A DNA stretch of 64,000 nt, from NCBI GenBank assembly GCA_022510425.1, contig JAFLTO010000001.1, positions 245,630-309,629 of the forward strand, in the 5' to 3' direction. The position numbers were made by a program, and so were the translations under genes. The number at the start of each line of letters is the position of its first letter. Within the stretch, counting starts at the first letter, position 1. Under the pieces are notes generated by a model that worked only from the letters and a program-made list of their open reading frames with translations, searched no databases and was not told the DNA's origin. This document shows, one piece after another, positions 10,101 through 19,120 of the stretch. Origin of the DNA: Muribaculaceae bacterium (GTDB taxonomy: Bacteria; Bacteroidota; Bacteroidia; Bacteroidales; Muribaculaceae).

Positions 10101-10230
10101 AGGGGGTGCAGGGATAGTATTGGATATACCCACTGACCCCGAACGGCAACTTGAATCACTGACACTTGAAACACTTTCGGGAGATGTAGTGATTGGAATA
10201 ATGGGCATTACCCTTCAAAGAGCATTATAG
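7105..10230 (+). CDS. DUF4450-like exported protein with a six-hairpin glycosidase-type domain
   Basis: This large exported protein has about 1041 residues from the ATG at 7105 (7099 is also possible). A hydrophobic signal peptide (SILSILISVFSFMTLNG) opens it. Roughly residues 240-650 look like an (alpha/alpha)6 barrel as seen in many glycosidases, with WLHGSIGWRTPHLGWRGAY, SHYDMNIVYIDAMLRYF and WSINNVAIAEVMHTALAYWE as the clearest blocks. A beta-sandwich-rich C-terminus follows. It resembles the DUF4450 family found in Bacteroidetes polysaccharide loci, whose activity I cannot name. It stands between the kdu operon and the GH2 operon and is convergent with the latter, with only 3 bases between stop codons. 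A glycosidase acting on rhamnogalacturonan side chains is a reasonable inference, not a demonstrated function. Confidence 0.7.
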   Translation: MQKSILSILISVFSFMTLNGEKRPHHYLPDGNSVVSLNGKNRFNRGLYGAYSGFRVDCSDYPEFGIYLPRMGGNLLLTLPDGDCTVCYTPGRMDYIQGGVSVETQVGRDLDYALWAIKNNNKHRVTIPVRFGGVADKKFSREGDLGVDDPSCFDLKPEYCEGNIYTVNNDKVSVEYGIKERKKLSLIIPSKSFHITDLPSYEGQIELQPGEQKILGLFPTEETPKIPLDALLENAEKNRKELSDRIRFQTPDPWINPIAGALSVAADGIWSGETWLHGSIGWRTPHLGWRGAYVGSATGQKHRALTHFKTYASNQITEIPQIFDHPCQDSSLNLARAEKKWGTPMYSNGYICRRPGKKDEMSHYDMNIVYIDAMLRYFRATRDTVAMRELFPVVKRHLEWEKRNFDPDDNKLYDAYCCIWASDALYYSGGEVTHSSAYNLFANRLAAQVAEILGEDSTPYIKEAEGIAAAIDSVLWIPERGHWAEYREASLHRRLHSSAALWTIYHSIDSEIADPFKAYAATKYIDLEIPHIPIEGEGIEEGLYTLSTTNWKPYSWSINNVAIAEVMHTALAYWEAGRNEEAFKLMKSVAYDNMYLGSSPLNFGQISYYDKARGECYRDFADPIGVWSRALTEGLFGIRPDLLAKEPKVNLIPGFPEDWNEASIDLPDISYSYKRENNRIIYNIHNKFGHNSKLQLIIPTKGIEKVTVNGVSAQWKNVKNSISTPRIAIDGGSNPFLEIEIIESDISSSLPTGQIRKEGPVKFIEMKKGDLIWWNAEMDTESRSLITVGEDFTHVKSELCEPLNLDGIYNSNVTDIFCNEYLSPRPSVTTLQIPKQGIGEWCHPTLTAFIDDSGLRDILKKERGILKTEIGVPFALAHEGHNIVYTSLWDNYPDSITIPLSGNASHVYLIMAGSTNHMHSGIENGSLHIHYSDGQIESTPLINPINWAPIELDFYNDDYAFALASGTLPPYRLHLKNGLMSRYIGDEIGIKGVADRFIEGGAGIVLDIPTDPERQLESLTLETLSGDVVIGIMGITLQRAL

Positions 10231-10233
10231 TTT

Positions 10234-12675
10234 TTATTTAGTTTGAAAAGTCAATGTCGCCGGGTTAAGGCTGTCACCCTCGATATGTAGAATCACCTGC
10301 CCGGGTTCCGGCTTTGAACGAAGAATTGCAACGGCTCTGCCATTAAAAAGAGAACGACAATCACCTATTGATAACTCATTGGAATTAATATCCCCATTGA
10401 TCACTCCTACTATTTCGGCAGGGCCTGTAACTTTGAACTTTAATTTTTGATTGGCACCGAAATCTCGACGGGATTTATTATCCAAGGCTTCGATGGTAAT
10501 ATGCTGAAGATCTAAGCCATCAGCTTTCCAATCGAGGTTATCTCCTCGGGCAGATAATTTGACGGCTACATCAGAGGTTTCAATTCTATGACGGCTGACG
10601 GGGGACGGATCTCCCTTAGTATATGCGATAGCTTCCAAATAACCTTTTTCGAATGCAACACTATCCCATTTTATACGGTTGCGTTCCTTAGCATTTTCAA
10701 TATTATTGCGTCTACGACCAAAACTCCTCCCATTCAGGACCAACTCAACCTCATCGGCATTGGTAAATGTATACAGATTCAAAATCGAACCGGGTGTATA
10801 GTTCCAATGAGATGATTGCGATTCACCTCCTACCACAACATCATTCCATAATCTGCTATCCTCGCCGTCAATCACAGCGATACGAACCAGTGGTTCATCC
10901 GGTTTGAAATAGCTTTTAAGAAAATAAGCATTCGGTTTCGGTTCCAAAGAGATGTCAAAAACGCCTTCACTCCATCCTTTTGCAGGCCAGCCTTTAGATT
11001 CACCTAAATAATCAATCATTCCCCAATATGCCAATCCAATCACCTTGTCAAGGTCCATTTCAAAAAAATTAGGTCCCATATTGGATGTATTAGCCTCACT
11101 CTGATAGAATATCATCCATGGAAATTTTTGGCCGTCACCTGGGAAATACATATACCTGTAATTATAAGCAGCTATGTCAGTTTCCATTACGAGAGGAGCC
11201 GGAAGAGAGTCGGTAAATTCATTTCTCCCTCTCGGATGCATGGCAACTGTTACCGGCCGCGACGTGTCATATCGATTTAACAGAGCTTTCTGTAATTTAT
11301 AAGGAGTAACTCCCCAATCATTATATGTTAAATCAGGAATCAACTGAAGTTCATTTCCCAAACTCCAAAATACAACTGAGGGATGATTGCGGTCACGCCT
11401 TACAAATTCAGGCACATTTTCAAGCCATAATTGATTCCAATCCCTTCTCCCTCCGGCATATTTTGTTTGCCATTTGTCATAAAGCTCATCAACAACCAAT
11501 ATACCATATTCATCGCAAAGATCAAGCATAGACTCGCTATATGGGTTATGAGAAGTTCGAATATGATTGAATCCGAATTCCTTTAATAATTTAATGCGTT
11601 TTTCAATGGCTTTCGGGTAAGCTGCGGCCCCGAGAGCCCCAAGCGTGTGGTGATTGGCTATCCCTTTAAGCAAAACCTTACCACCGTTGAGTTTCATTCC
11701 AAATTCGGGTGAAAATTCCAAGGTGCGGAATCCGAATTTTTCTCTTATTCTATCATAAATTTCTCCATTATCACCCTGTAATGTCAGTTCGATAGTATAT
11801 AAATAAGGATTTTCCGTATCCCAAAGATCAACATTTTCTAGGGCTATTGAATCAATATGGAATTCACGTATTTTTTGCCTTCGGTTATTTCTCAAGTTTT
11901 TTAAATCGCTATATACTTCTTTACCCTCTTTATCTCTAATACTAATGTTAACATTAATAGAGTCCTTCTTTAAAAAAGTGGCAATCTCAGCATCTACTAC
12001 AACAACAGATTTTTCAGGTGTGGCCACAGGAGTAGTGATTTTGAGAGGGTGACGCACAAAATAATGATTCGGGTCCGTAACGATGATATTAACATCTCGA
12101 TAAATGCCTCCTCCGGTATACCATCTTGAATTATCAGGCTCTCCGGTAGAAGCCACTACTTCAATCACATTGCTTTCGTTAAGTTTCAAATGTTCAGTTA
12201 TATCTGACTCGAATCCGAGATAGCCATAATCTGTAGAACCGATAAGATGACCATTTAAGTACACATCCCCCGTAAGAATTATACCCTCAAAATCGAGTAA
12301 AATTCTCTTTCCTTCCCAATTTGAATCCGGAACAAATGTCTTCCAGTATCTACCGGTTCCCATTTCCTTGAAGCCTCTGGCACTTAGTCGGCTTTTTATA
12401 TTAGCCATGGGATTATCAATATCGGGCATTTCGTCAGGAGAAGGTTCCACCCATTCTTGATGAATCTGAAAATCATGAGGCAAATTAATGTCAACCCAAG
12501 CAGAAGAATCGGAGGGTAAATCACTGCCTAATGAAAATTGCCAACCGAAATTCATGGGCACAAAAATTCTCACACCGTTATCGTTGCGAAATTTTGCATC
12601 ACCGAAAACCGGCAGATAGTTTATACAGATTAATATGAAAATAATTAAGGACCGTATACTAACCGTGAAATTCAT
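10234..12675 (-). CDS. GH2 family glycoside hydrolase (beta-galactosidase-like)
   Basis: This is an exported 813-residue GH2 enzyme, with a signal peptide in residues 1-25. The order is a sugar-binding domain (about 40-200), an Ig-like domain (about 205-320), the TIM barrel (about 325-600), then a DUF4982-type domain and a last Ig-like domain. The GH2 acid/base is E442 in SLGNELQ and the nucleophile is probably E527 in FYQSEANTS. GVYHH-type text is replaced by GIANHHTLGALG, as in Bacteroidetes beta-galactosidases. It probably removes beta-galactose or a related sugar from pectin side chains. It is the last gene of a minus-strand operon, 11 bases after a small gene that duplicates its own C-terminal domains. 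Substrate specificity is not readable from sequence. Confidence 0.88.
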   Translation of the reverse strand: MNFTVSIRSLIIFILICINYLPVFGDAKFRNDNGVRIFVPMNFGWQFSLGSDLPSDSSAWVDINLPHDFQIHQEWVEPSPDEMPDIDNPMANIKSRLSARGFKEMGTGRYWKTFVPDSNWEGKRILLDFEGIILTGDVYLNGHLIGSTDYGYLGFESDITEHLKLNESNVIEVVASTGEPDNSRWYTGGGIYRDVNIIVTDPNHYFVRHPLKITTPVATPEKSVVVVDAEIATFLKKDSINVNISIRDKEGKEVYSDLKNLRNNRRQKIREFHIDSIALENVDLWDTENPYLYTIELTLQGDNGEIYDRIREKFGFRTLEFSPEFGMKLNGGKVLLKGIANHHTLGALGAAAYPKAIEKRIKLLKEFGFNHIRTSHNPYSESMLDLCDEYGILVVDELYDKWQTKYAGGRRDWNQLWLENVPEFVRRDRNHPSVVFWSLGNELQLIPDLTYNDWGVTPYKLQKALLNRYDTSRPVTVAMHPRGRNEFTDSLPAPLVMETDIAAYNYRYMYFPGDGQKFPWMIFYQSEANTSNMGPNFFEMDLDKVIGLAYWGMIDYLGESKGWPAKGWSEGVFDISLEPKPNAYFLKSYFKPDEPLVRIAVIDGEDSRLWNDVVVGGESQSSHWNYTPGSILNLYTFTNADEVELVLNGRSFGRRRNNIENAKERNRIKWDSVAFEKGYLEAIAYTKGDPSPVSRHRIETSDVAVKLSARGDNLDWKADGLDLQHITIEALDNKSRRDFGANQKLKFKVTGPAEIVGVINGDINSNELSIGDCRSLFNGRAVAILRSKPEPGQVILHIEGDSLNPATLTFQTK

Positions 12676-12686
12676 ATTCCATCAAT

Positions 12687-13352
12687 TTATGAATTACCCA
12701 GGGACACGACTGCAGGAGCAAGACCTGTGGTTTTTGCAGTTATTTTTATTTCTCCGGAGGATGATGGTTTTTTCACTGAAATTTGATTTTCTCCATTATG
12801 TAAAGAAATTTGTTTATATCGCACATTATTTTCTTTTAATGGAACAGAAGCGTTGATCATTTCCGCCGGCTCCTCTATTTCAAAAAAAACTGTTCTGTTA
12901 TCCTGAAGGCACCTTCTTCCATAGAAATCTGTTATCTCACATTGGATTACAGTTTCATCCGAGTTCCCGTTATAATTAGTTTCTCCGGGCTTTAAAACAG
13001 TCAGCTTTATCTGGGCCGGTATACCCGAAGTTACTAAGGAGTATTTTCCGAGTTCTTTCCCTTCAGTGTCATAGCTCACGGCTGTGATTGTACCGGGCTC
13101 AAAAATCACATTATCAAAAGTAAATAAATATTTATTTTCATGACGCCCAAAGCCATTGGAAATTCCATTTATGAAAAGTTCAACATTTTCACTATCTGAT
13201 ACTACGTATATAGGATTAATTGAATTGTCGGGATAATTCCAGTGTCCGATGATATATGGCTGATTATCGGGAACGCTATCTTCCGCTAAAGAGTATAGAG
13301 AGGTTGAACCAAGCAAAAGACTGCAAATTAGTATTTGGCTATATATTTTCAT
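12687..13352 (-). CDS. Stand-alone GH2 C-terminal module (DUF4982 plus Ig-like), exported
   Basis: This 221-residue protein has its own signal peptide (MKIYSQILICSLLLGSTSLYSLA). It aligns by eye with the last third of the neighbouring GH2 enzyme: GHWNYPDNSINPIYVVSDSE with VELFINGIS here, against SHWNYTPGSILNLYTFTNAD with VELVLNGRS there, and FFEIEEPAEMINAS here against FKVTGPAEIVGVI there. It carries no catalytic barrel. The ATG at 13352 is chosen because it opens the signal peptide; a longer reading to 13415 would overlap the CE12 gene. It sits 1 base after CE12 and 11 before GH2. It could be a remnant of a second GH2 gene or a separately secreted carbohydrate-binding module. The intact frame and signal peptide favour a working gene. 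Confidence 0.75.
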   Translation of the reverse strand: MKIYSQILICSLLLGSTSLYSLAEDSVPDNQPYIIGHWNYPDNSINPIYVVSDSENVELFINGISNGFGRHENKYLFTFDNVIFEPGTITAVSYDTEGKELGKYSLVTSGIPAQIKLTVLKPGETNYNGNSDETVIQCEITDFYGRRCLQDNRTVFFEIEEPAEMINASVPLKENNVRYKQISLHNGENQISVKKPSSSGEIKITAKTTGLAPAVVSLGNS

Positions 13353-13353
13353 T

Positions 13354-14640
13354 TTAATTTCCTTCGGGTTTAGTAATTTCAATAAAAGGACATTCAATCC
13401 ATTTGAAAGATTCAAAAGAATCCGGTTGAACAGGATTATACTCTTTATAATCGCTGCGCAGATATTGAGTCAATGGAAGGTTGAGCTCCTTCATACCCTC
13501 TACTACACATTTTGCAATTTCATAAGCCCCATAAGGATTGAAGTGGGTATTATCTTTCAAATCTTCTTTTTGCCCCGGATAAGTGCCGGCAGGATATTGC
13601 ACAAAAGCACGTTTGGAATCTTCCACTCCAAGCGTTTTATAAAGTATTCCTGTCATTTCTTGAAGGTCAATAAGTGGCACATTTTCTCTTTGTGCTATAA
13701 ACTTCATAGCTTCAGGATAATCTTCATGGGAATTGATCAGATTATTTTCATCATCGAAATAACGTCGACGTGTGGGAGTAAGGAATACAGGATAAGCACC
13801 GCGAGAACGCACCTCATCTATATATTCTTTAAGTTGATACATATAGAAATAGTATGCTCCTGTGCCGGGTCCTTTCAATTTTTGATCGTTGTGACCAAAT
13901 TCTATAAACACCCAGTCGCCCGGTCTAACTTCAGAAAGAATTTTCTCCCATCTTCCACGCTCTTTAAAAGTGTCAAGTCGAGCTCCGGATTCTGCATAAT
14001 TAGCAAAAGAAATACCGGGATTAAACCATCGGGGAATCATCTGGCCCCAGCTTGCATATGGTTCAACATCATAGTCTGTCACTGTGGAATCTCCGCTAAG
14101 GAAGACTGTAGGAACGTCATCTACTTTTTCAATTTCAAGATAAGCTAACTGGGGTGCCTCGCCATTAAATTCCAGTGTGAGTTTATTATCCCAATTAAGT
14201 TTATTGCGACTGCCCCCTTTGATTGTCTTAACCTCATCGTCTTTCCTTATTTCATTGCTATATTTGTTGACAACAAAGCTACATGTCTTGTATTCTCCTT
14301 TTTTAGTAGGAACATTTTCAAAGAAAAGACGTCGCGATTCCCCCCTTAACGTAGTTTCCCCGTCCTTTTTATCATTACCAATTACCGCAGTAACCAAATA
14401 ATTGCCATCAGGGACATCAACAGAGAAAAAGAAGGGATGATTTTTCCCGGTTAAGGGTACTTCCTGAAAATCATATCCATAGCCCTTTTCGGATGAATAG
14501 ATATCATTTGGTGTTATTTTAATGGCGTTTCCGGTCTGCTTTCCGTTTTTTGAATCTGTAAAATCAAAACGAAAAGGCTGAGCAGAAGAATTTAGGGCCA
14601 AAATGAGCCCGAGAATCAACAAGAACGGTTGTTTCAACAT
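13354..14640 (-). CDS. CE12-type rhamnogalacturonan acetylesterase (SGNH hydrolase)
   Basis: This exported 428-residue esterase should remove acetyl groups from rhamnogalacturonan. The signal peptide is residues 1-20. Residues 21-172 form a beta-sandwich likely to bind carbohydrate. The SGNH domain follows, with GDST and Ser185, the block I-III glycine and asparagine positions (ESGA 217-220, GHND 249-252), and the Asp363/His366 pair in DNTHFNP. It is the first gene of a three-gene operon with the DUF4982 module and GH2, and is divergent from uxaB. The CE12 call rests on these blocks and the rhamnogalacturonan setting. Confidence 0.88.
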   Translation of the reverse strand: MLKQPFLLILGLILALNSSAQPFRFDFTDSKNGKQTGNAIKITPNDIYSSEKGYGYDFQEVPLTGKNHPFFFSVDVPDGNYLVTAVIGNDKKDGETTLRGESRRLFFENVPTKKGEYKTCSFVVNKYSNEIRKDDEVKTIKGGSRNKLNWDNKLTLEFNGEAPQLAYLEIEKVDDVPTVFLSGDSTVTDYDVEPYASWGQMIPRWFNPGISFANYAESGARLDTFKERGRWEKILSEVRPGDWVFIEFGHNDQKLKGPGTGAYYFYMYQLKEYIDEVRSRGAYPVFLTPTRRRYFDDENNLINSHEDYPEAMKFIAQRENVPLIDLQEMTGILYKTLGVEDSKRAFVQYPAGTYPGQKEDLKDNTHFNPYGAYEIAKCVVEGMKELNLPLTQYLRSDYKEYNPVQPDSFESFKWIECPFIEITKPEGN

Positions 14641-14771
14641 ATTTTTAAAGTATTAATTTACAAAAACATTTTCGTGGTAAATATAATATATTTCTGTCAT
14701 TTTGATGTATTAAAAAATTAAAAAGTGTTTATTGGCTTATCACTTTGAATATGTATTTGGTATTTTTTTTA

Positions 14772-14779
14772 TAATTTTG
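14772..14779 (+). promoter_or_regulatory. -7 box (TAATTTTG) upstream of uxaB
   Basis: A perfect TAnnTTTG match 33 bases before the uxaB ATG. The nearest TTTG (14744-14747) is 24 bases upstream, slightly longer than the usual 19-21, so the upstream element is uncertain. Confidence 0.45.
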
Positions 14780-14812
14780 CAATATTAAGATCTCAATCCC
14801 TAATATTTTATC

Positions 14813-16258
14813 ATGAAACAACTTAATAATTCGGATTCTGAAGTAAAAAGAATCAGTCGTCCCACAAAAGTGCTACAATTCGGAGAGGGTAATTTCCTGA
14901 GAGCTTTTGTAGATTGGATCCTTGACACAGCAAACGAAAAGGGAGTTATAGACACTTCTGTAGCCGTGGTTTCTCCACGTTTTAAATATAACCCAACTAT
15001 CCAGAACCTTGAAAAGCAAGATTGCCTGTATAATGTGTGTCTTGAAGGTGTGGAAAACGGGACTCCTAAAAAAGAAACGCGTCTTATCACGGTCATTGAC
15101 AAGGCTTTTTCACCCAATGAAAATCCGGATTTATATACATCACTAATTGAATCTCCGGAATTGCGATTCGTAGTGTCAAACACTACAGAGCAGGGTATCA
15201 AATATGACGACGATGATGCAACTAAACTATGCGCCGCCACTTTCCCGGGAAAAGTTACCGCATTGTTGAATCATCGCTACAAACATTTCAATGGAGACAA
15301 GGACAAAGGGCTAATTTTCCTTTGTTGTGAACTAAGTGAAAACAATGCAGCCAGATTAAAGGAATATATTGCTAAGCACGCAGAAAATGCCGGTATGGGT
15401 AAGGAATTCTTGGATTGGGTTGATGACTCATGTATATTCTGTGATACTTTAGTAGACCGTATAGTTTCAGGATATTCTGAAGACTCTGTGAAAGAAATTG
15501 AAAAGGAAAAAGGATATACCGACAACGCATTAGTGAAAGGAGAGCTTTATCATTTATGGGTGATTGGAGGAGATGGAGCCGAAAAGGTTAAGGAAGAACT
15601 ACCATTGGACAAAGCCGGGTTAAATGTTTATTTTCTCCCTTCAGTAAAAGAATTCCGCGATAAGAAAGTGAGAATCCTCAATGGTGCCCACACAGGGATG
15701 GTGGCTTTGTCTATTCTGGCAGGTAATGACACTGTGTTTGAAGCATTCAGTGATACTGAGATTAATAAGTTTGTAAATCGATTCATAGAAGAAGAAGTGA
15801 TTCCTGTGATTGATGAGGATCCTGAAGAATTGAAGAAATTTTCTGCTGAGATACTTGAACGCTTCACAAACCCGTATATAAATCATCAACTTAGGTCGAT
15901 AGCACTCAATTCTTTGTCTAAATGGGAAACACGCAACTATCCTACGTTGAAAGATAATTGGACAAAACAAAACAAGCTTGCCGATCTTTCAGTCTTTACA
16001 TTGGCAGCACTATTGGCAATGTATGCTCCGGATTCACCATTCACACCTGAGGACAATCCGGAACATGTGAAGTTTATTAAAGATAATTGGAACGACAAAG
16101 ATCTCAAATCTACTGTTGCGGCCATTTTGGATAGTGATATTTTCACAGTAAATTTTGGGAAAGAGATACCGGGTCTTTTGGAGAAGACAACTGAATATCT
16201 CACATCGATACGTAAAGATGGCATCCGGAAGGCTCTTGCTACAGTGTTAGCAAAGTGA
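14813..16258 (+). CDS. uxaB: Tagaturonate reductase (altronate oxidoreductase)
   Basis: UxaB reduces D-tagaturonate with NADH to D-altronate, the second step of galacturonate breakdown. This 481-residue protein belongs to the long-chain mannitol dehydrogenase family. The nucleotide-binding start is VLQFGEGNFLRAF (20-32), and the catalytic region is KVRILNGAHTG (285-295) with N290 and H293. It is cytoplasmic, with no signal peptide. It opens the 21 kb plus-strand block, and uxaC and uxaA of the same pathway lie downstream, interleaved with pectinases. Fructuronate reductase (UxuB) is a relative, but the galacturonate setting and the length favour UxaB. Confidence 0.92.
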   Translation: MKQLNNSDSEVKRISRPTKVLQFGEGNFLRAFVDWILDTANEKGVIDTSVAVVSPRFKYNPTIQNLEKQDCLYNVCLEGVENGTPKKETRLITVIDKAFSPNENPDLYTSLIESPELRFVVSNTTEQGIKYDDDDATKLCAATFPGKVTALLNHRYKHFNGDKDKGLIFLCCELSENNAARLKEYIAKHAENAGMGKEFLDWVDDSCIFCDTLVDRIVSGYSEDSVKEIEKEKGYTDNALVKGELYHLWVIGGDGAEKVKEELPLDKAGLNVYFLPSVKEFRDKKVRILNGAHTGMVALSILAGNDTVFEAFSDTEINKFVNRFIEEEVIPVIDEDPEELKKFSAEILERFTNPYINHQLRSIALNSLSKWETRNYPTLKDNWTKQNKLADLSVFTLAALLAMYAPDSPFTPEDNPEHVKFIKDNWNDKDLKSTVAAILDSDIFTVNFGKEIPGLLEKTTEYLTSIRKDGIRKALATVLAK

Positions 16259-16282
16259 TTGATGACTCAACCGGAGCCATAA

Positions 16283-19096
16283 ATGAAACATTGGATTCTA
16301 ACCATAATCATTAGTTTATTAACAGCAGCAATCAATCGTCCCATAGATGTGAAGGCTGACGTTGTGCCTGAACCTACTGACTGGTATCCCATAACAGTTG
16401 AAAACAGGCCTTTCGTCAGATGGTGGTGGTTGGGTAGCGCTGTCGACCCGGAAGGTCTTACATATAACCTGGAAGAATTTTCTAAAAAAGGTCTTGGTGG
16501 AGTAGAAATCACACCCATATATGGTGTTAAAGGGAATGAAGAGAATGATATCCAATTCCTTTCTCCGGAATGGATGAGAATTCTTGATTATACAATATCA
16601 GAAGGGGAACGACTGGGTTTACAAGTTGATATGAATAATGGCACCGGATGGCCTTTTGGGGGTCCCGATGTTGGAACAAAACATGCTGCACGCAAACTTG
16701 TTGTAGAGAAATGGAATGTAAAACCGGGAGAGAAATTCTGCGGTAAGATTCTTCCTTCAGATCCAAAACAGAGGGAAGTAGCAACATTGCAGTCAATCAT
16801 GGCCACCAATGGGGGCACTCGAATTGATTTGACATCAAAGCTTAAAAAGGATACCACTCTTTCATGGAAAGCTCCCAAAGGTGAGGGAGAGTGGATCTTA
16901 TATGCTTTATTCAGCGGACGTACTTTTCAGAAAGTTAAACGAGCTGCACCGGGTGGAGAAGGTTTTGTTCTCAATCATTATGACAGTGTGGCCGTGAATT
17001 CATACCTTGATCGTTTTGATAGAGCATTCTCAACAACTTCCACTCCTTTTCCGGATACCTTCTTCAATGATTCTTTTGAAGTGTATGGATCAGACTGGGC
17101 TGATAATATCTTAGAAGAATTTCAAAAAGATCATGGTTATCGTCTTGAAACGTATCTTCCTGAATTTCTTGATATTGACAATCATAATGACACCCGTTCA
17201 CGGGTAGTTAGAGATTATCGCTACACTTTGGCAAATATGCTACGCAAGAATTTCACAGACGTTTGGTTGGCTCGTAGTCATTCCAATGGCACAAGGGTGA
17301 GAAATCAAAGCCATGGTTCTCCAGCCAATATTATTGATCTTTATGCGGCAGTTGATATACCGGAATGTGAATCTTTCGGGCAGACGAAATTTGACATTCC
17401 GGGATTGGACAATGATGGTCCATCACGTCAAAGTGACGCAGATCCGGCAGTGCTTAAATTTGCCTCATCAGCGGCTCATCTCACCGGGAAAACATATACT
17501 TCAGCCGAGGCATTGACATGGCTTACTGAGCATTTCCGCACTTCGTTATGCCAAACTAAACCCGAGCTTGACCAAATGTTTGTTTCCGGTGTAAACCATG
17601 TTTATTTTCATGGGGCTCCTTATTCACCAAAAGATGTTGCTTTCCCGGGGTGGATGTTTTATGCATCAATTAATATGTCACCCACCAACAGTATATGGCA
17701 GGATGCCGACTCTCTTTTCAGTTATGTGAGTCGTGTTCAGTCTTTTCTGACAGCAGGTGTGCCTGACAATGATTTTCTCCTATATTTTCCTATTGACGAG
17801 ATATGGCAACGTCAAGGGGGCAATCCTTTCCTGATGTTTGAAATCCATAAGATGGATGAAAGAATGCCTGATATTAAGGAGGCAGTAAATGCTATTATCA
17901 ATCTCGGATATGATTTAGATTATATTTCAGATTCATTATTAAATGAAATCACAGTAAGAGGGAACAAACTTTCAGCTAAAGGAGGAGCCAAATATAACGG
18001 TATAATTATTCCGCCTGTAAGATATATGCAACATTCCACCTTGCAAAGACTCCTTGAACTTGCAGAAAATGGGGCTACTGTGATTTTTGTGGGAACCCTT
18101 CCCTCGGATGTTCCGGGTTTAAGTGATCTCGAAAATCGCAGGAATATATTTAAGTCACTTGTATCTGCTCTTCCACCCATTACAAACAAATCATCTGTAC
18201 AAAATCGCGGAATGGGAAAGATCATTACCGCTCCTGATTACAATGAGGCTTTAAATGTATCAGGCACAACACCTGAAATGAGCAGGACAGAACATGGACT
18301 TTCTATGATACGAAGGTGTAATGAAGCCGGAGGTTTCAATTATTTCATGGCTTTACTGAATAATCGTGAAATTAACGGTTTTGTAAAACTTGCCACACCT
18401 GCAGAGGCGGTAGAAATTTTCGATCCATTGACCGGCAAGTCAGGCAAGGCCCAAATATGCAAATCTCCCGATGGAGAAACCCTGGTGAGATTACAACTTA
18501 AGCCCGGGCAGTCATTGATATTAAAAACTTTCCCTTTCTCTATCAATACAGAACCATGGGCATATGTAGAATCTAAAGGTGAAGCAAAAATCATTGACCG
18601 GGGGTGGAAGATCAATTTTATTAAAAGTGATCCACCCATAACAGGAATATTCGATACTGATTCTCTCTTTTCATGGACTAAGCTCCTCCACTCTGATGCC
18701 ACAATTAATTTCGGCACAGGAAAATATTCAGTAGAATTTTATCTTGAAGATGTTGAAATGGCAGATGATTGGTGCCTGGATCTTGGGGATGTGAGAGACA
18801 GCGCAGACGTGAAAATAAATGGGAAACCTGCAGGCAAAGTATGGAGTCTGCCCTACACTCTTTCAGTGGGTGAATTCCTGCAAAACGGCATTAACTCGTT
18901 GGAAATAGAAGTAACTAACATTCAGGCTAACCGTATTGCCGATTATGAACGACGAGGGGTGGACTGGCGCATATTCAAAGATGCCAACATAGCGTCTGTA
19001 ACCAATGCAAAGGAATTCAACTTCGGCGACTGGCAGGTGTTGCCAGCCGGTCTAAATTCTAAAGTGTGTTTGATTCCTTTGACCTTATCAAAATAA
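16283..19096 (+). CDS. GH106-type alpha-L-rhamnosidase
   Basis: This exported 937-residue protein carries the GH106 hallmark near its N-terminus: RPFVRWWWLGSAVDPEGLTY (42-61) followed by FSKKGLGGVEITPIYGV and VDMNNGTGWPFGGP (115-128). A hydrophobic segment at residues 4-18 acts as signal peptide. GH106 enzymes release alpha-linked rhamnose from rhamnogalacturonan oligomers by inversion with calcium. The C-terminal part (about 770-930) looks like a galactose-binding beta-sandwich (DDWCLDLGDVRDSADVKING). It starts 24 bases after uxaB and is followed 24 bases later by the GH105 hydrolase, which acts on the neighbouring unsaturated galacturonate. The family call is confident; the exact linkage is not. 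Confidence 0.88.
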   Translation: MKHWILTIIISLLTAAINRPIDVKADVVPEPTDWYPITVENRPFVRWWWLGSAVDPEGLTYNLEEFSKKGLGGVEITPIYGVKGNEENDIQFLSPEWMRILDYTISEGERLGLQVDMNNGTGWPFGGPDVGTKHAARKLVVEKWNVKPGEKFCGKILPSDPKQREVATLQSIMATNGGTRIDLTSKLKKDTTLSWKAPKGEGEWILYALFSGRTFQKVKRAAPGGEGFVLNHYDSVAVNSYLDRFDRAFSTTSTPFPDTFFNDSFEVYGSDWADNILEEFQKDHGYRLETYLPEFLDIDNHNDTRSRVVRDYRYTLANMLRKNFTDVWLARSHSNGTRVRNQSHGSPANIIDLYAAVDIPECESFGQTKFDIPGLDNDGPSRQSDADPAVLKFASSAAHLTGKTYTSAEALTWLTEHFRTSLCQTKPELDQMFVSGVNHVYFHGAPYSPKDVAFPGWMFYASINMSPTNSIWQDADSLFSYVSRVQSFLTAGVPDNDFLLYFPIDEIWQRQGGNPFLMFEIHKMDERMPDIKEAVNAIINLGYDLDYISDSLLNEITVRGNKLSAKGGAKYNGIIIPPVRYMQHSTLQRLLELAENGATVIFVGTLPSDVPGLSDLENRRNIFKSLVSALPPITNKSSVQNRGMGKIITAPDYNEALNVSGTTPEMSRTEHGLSMIRRCNEAGGFNYFMALLNNREINGFVKLATPAEAVEIFDPLTGKSGKAQICKSPDGETLVRLQLKPGQSLILKTFPFSINTEPWAYVESKGEAKIIDRGWKINFIKSDPPITGIFDTDSLFSWTKLLHSDATINFGTGKYSVEFYLEDVEMADDWCLDLGDVRDSADVKINGKPAGKVWSLPYTLSVGEFLQNGINSLEIEVTNIQANRIADYERRGVDWRIFKDANIASVTNAKEFNFGDWQVLPAGLNSKVCLIPLTLSK

Positions 19097-19120
19097 TTTG
19101 TCAAAAATTCATTATTTGAT

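Noticed and set aside
13353..13415. Longer start for the stand-alone GH2 C-terminal module
   Set aside because: It overlaps the end of the CE12 gene and places 21 residues before an obvious signal peptide.
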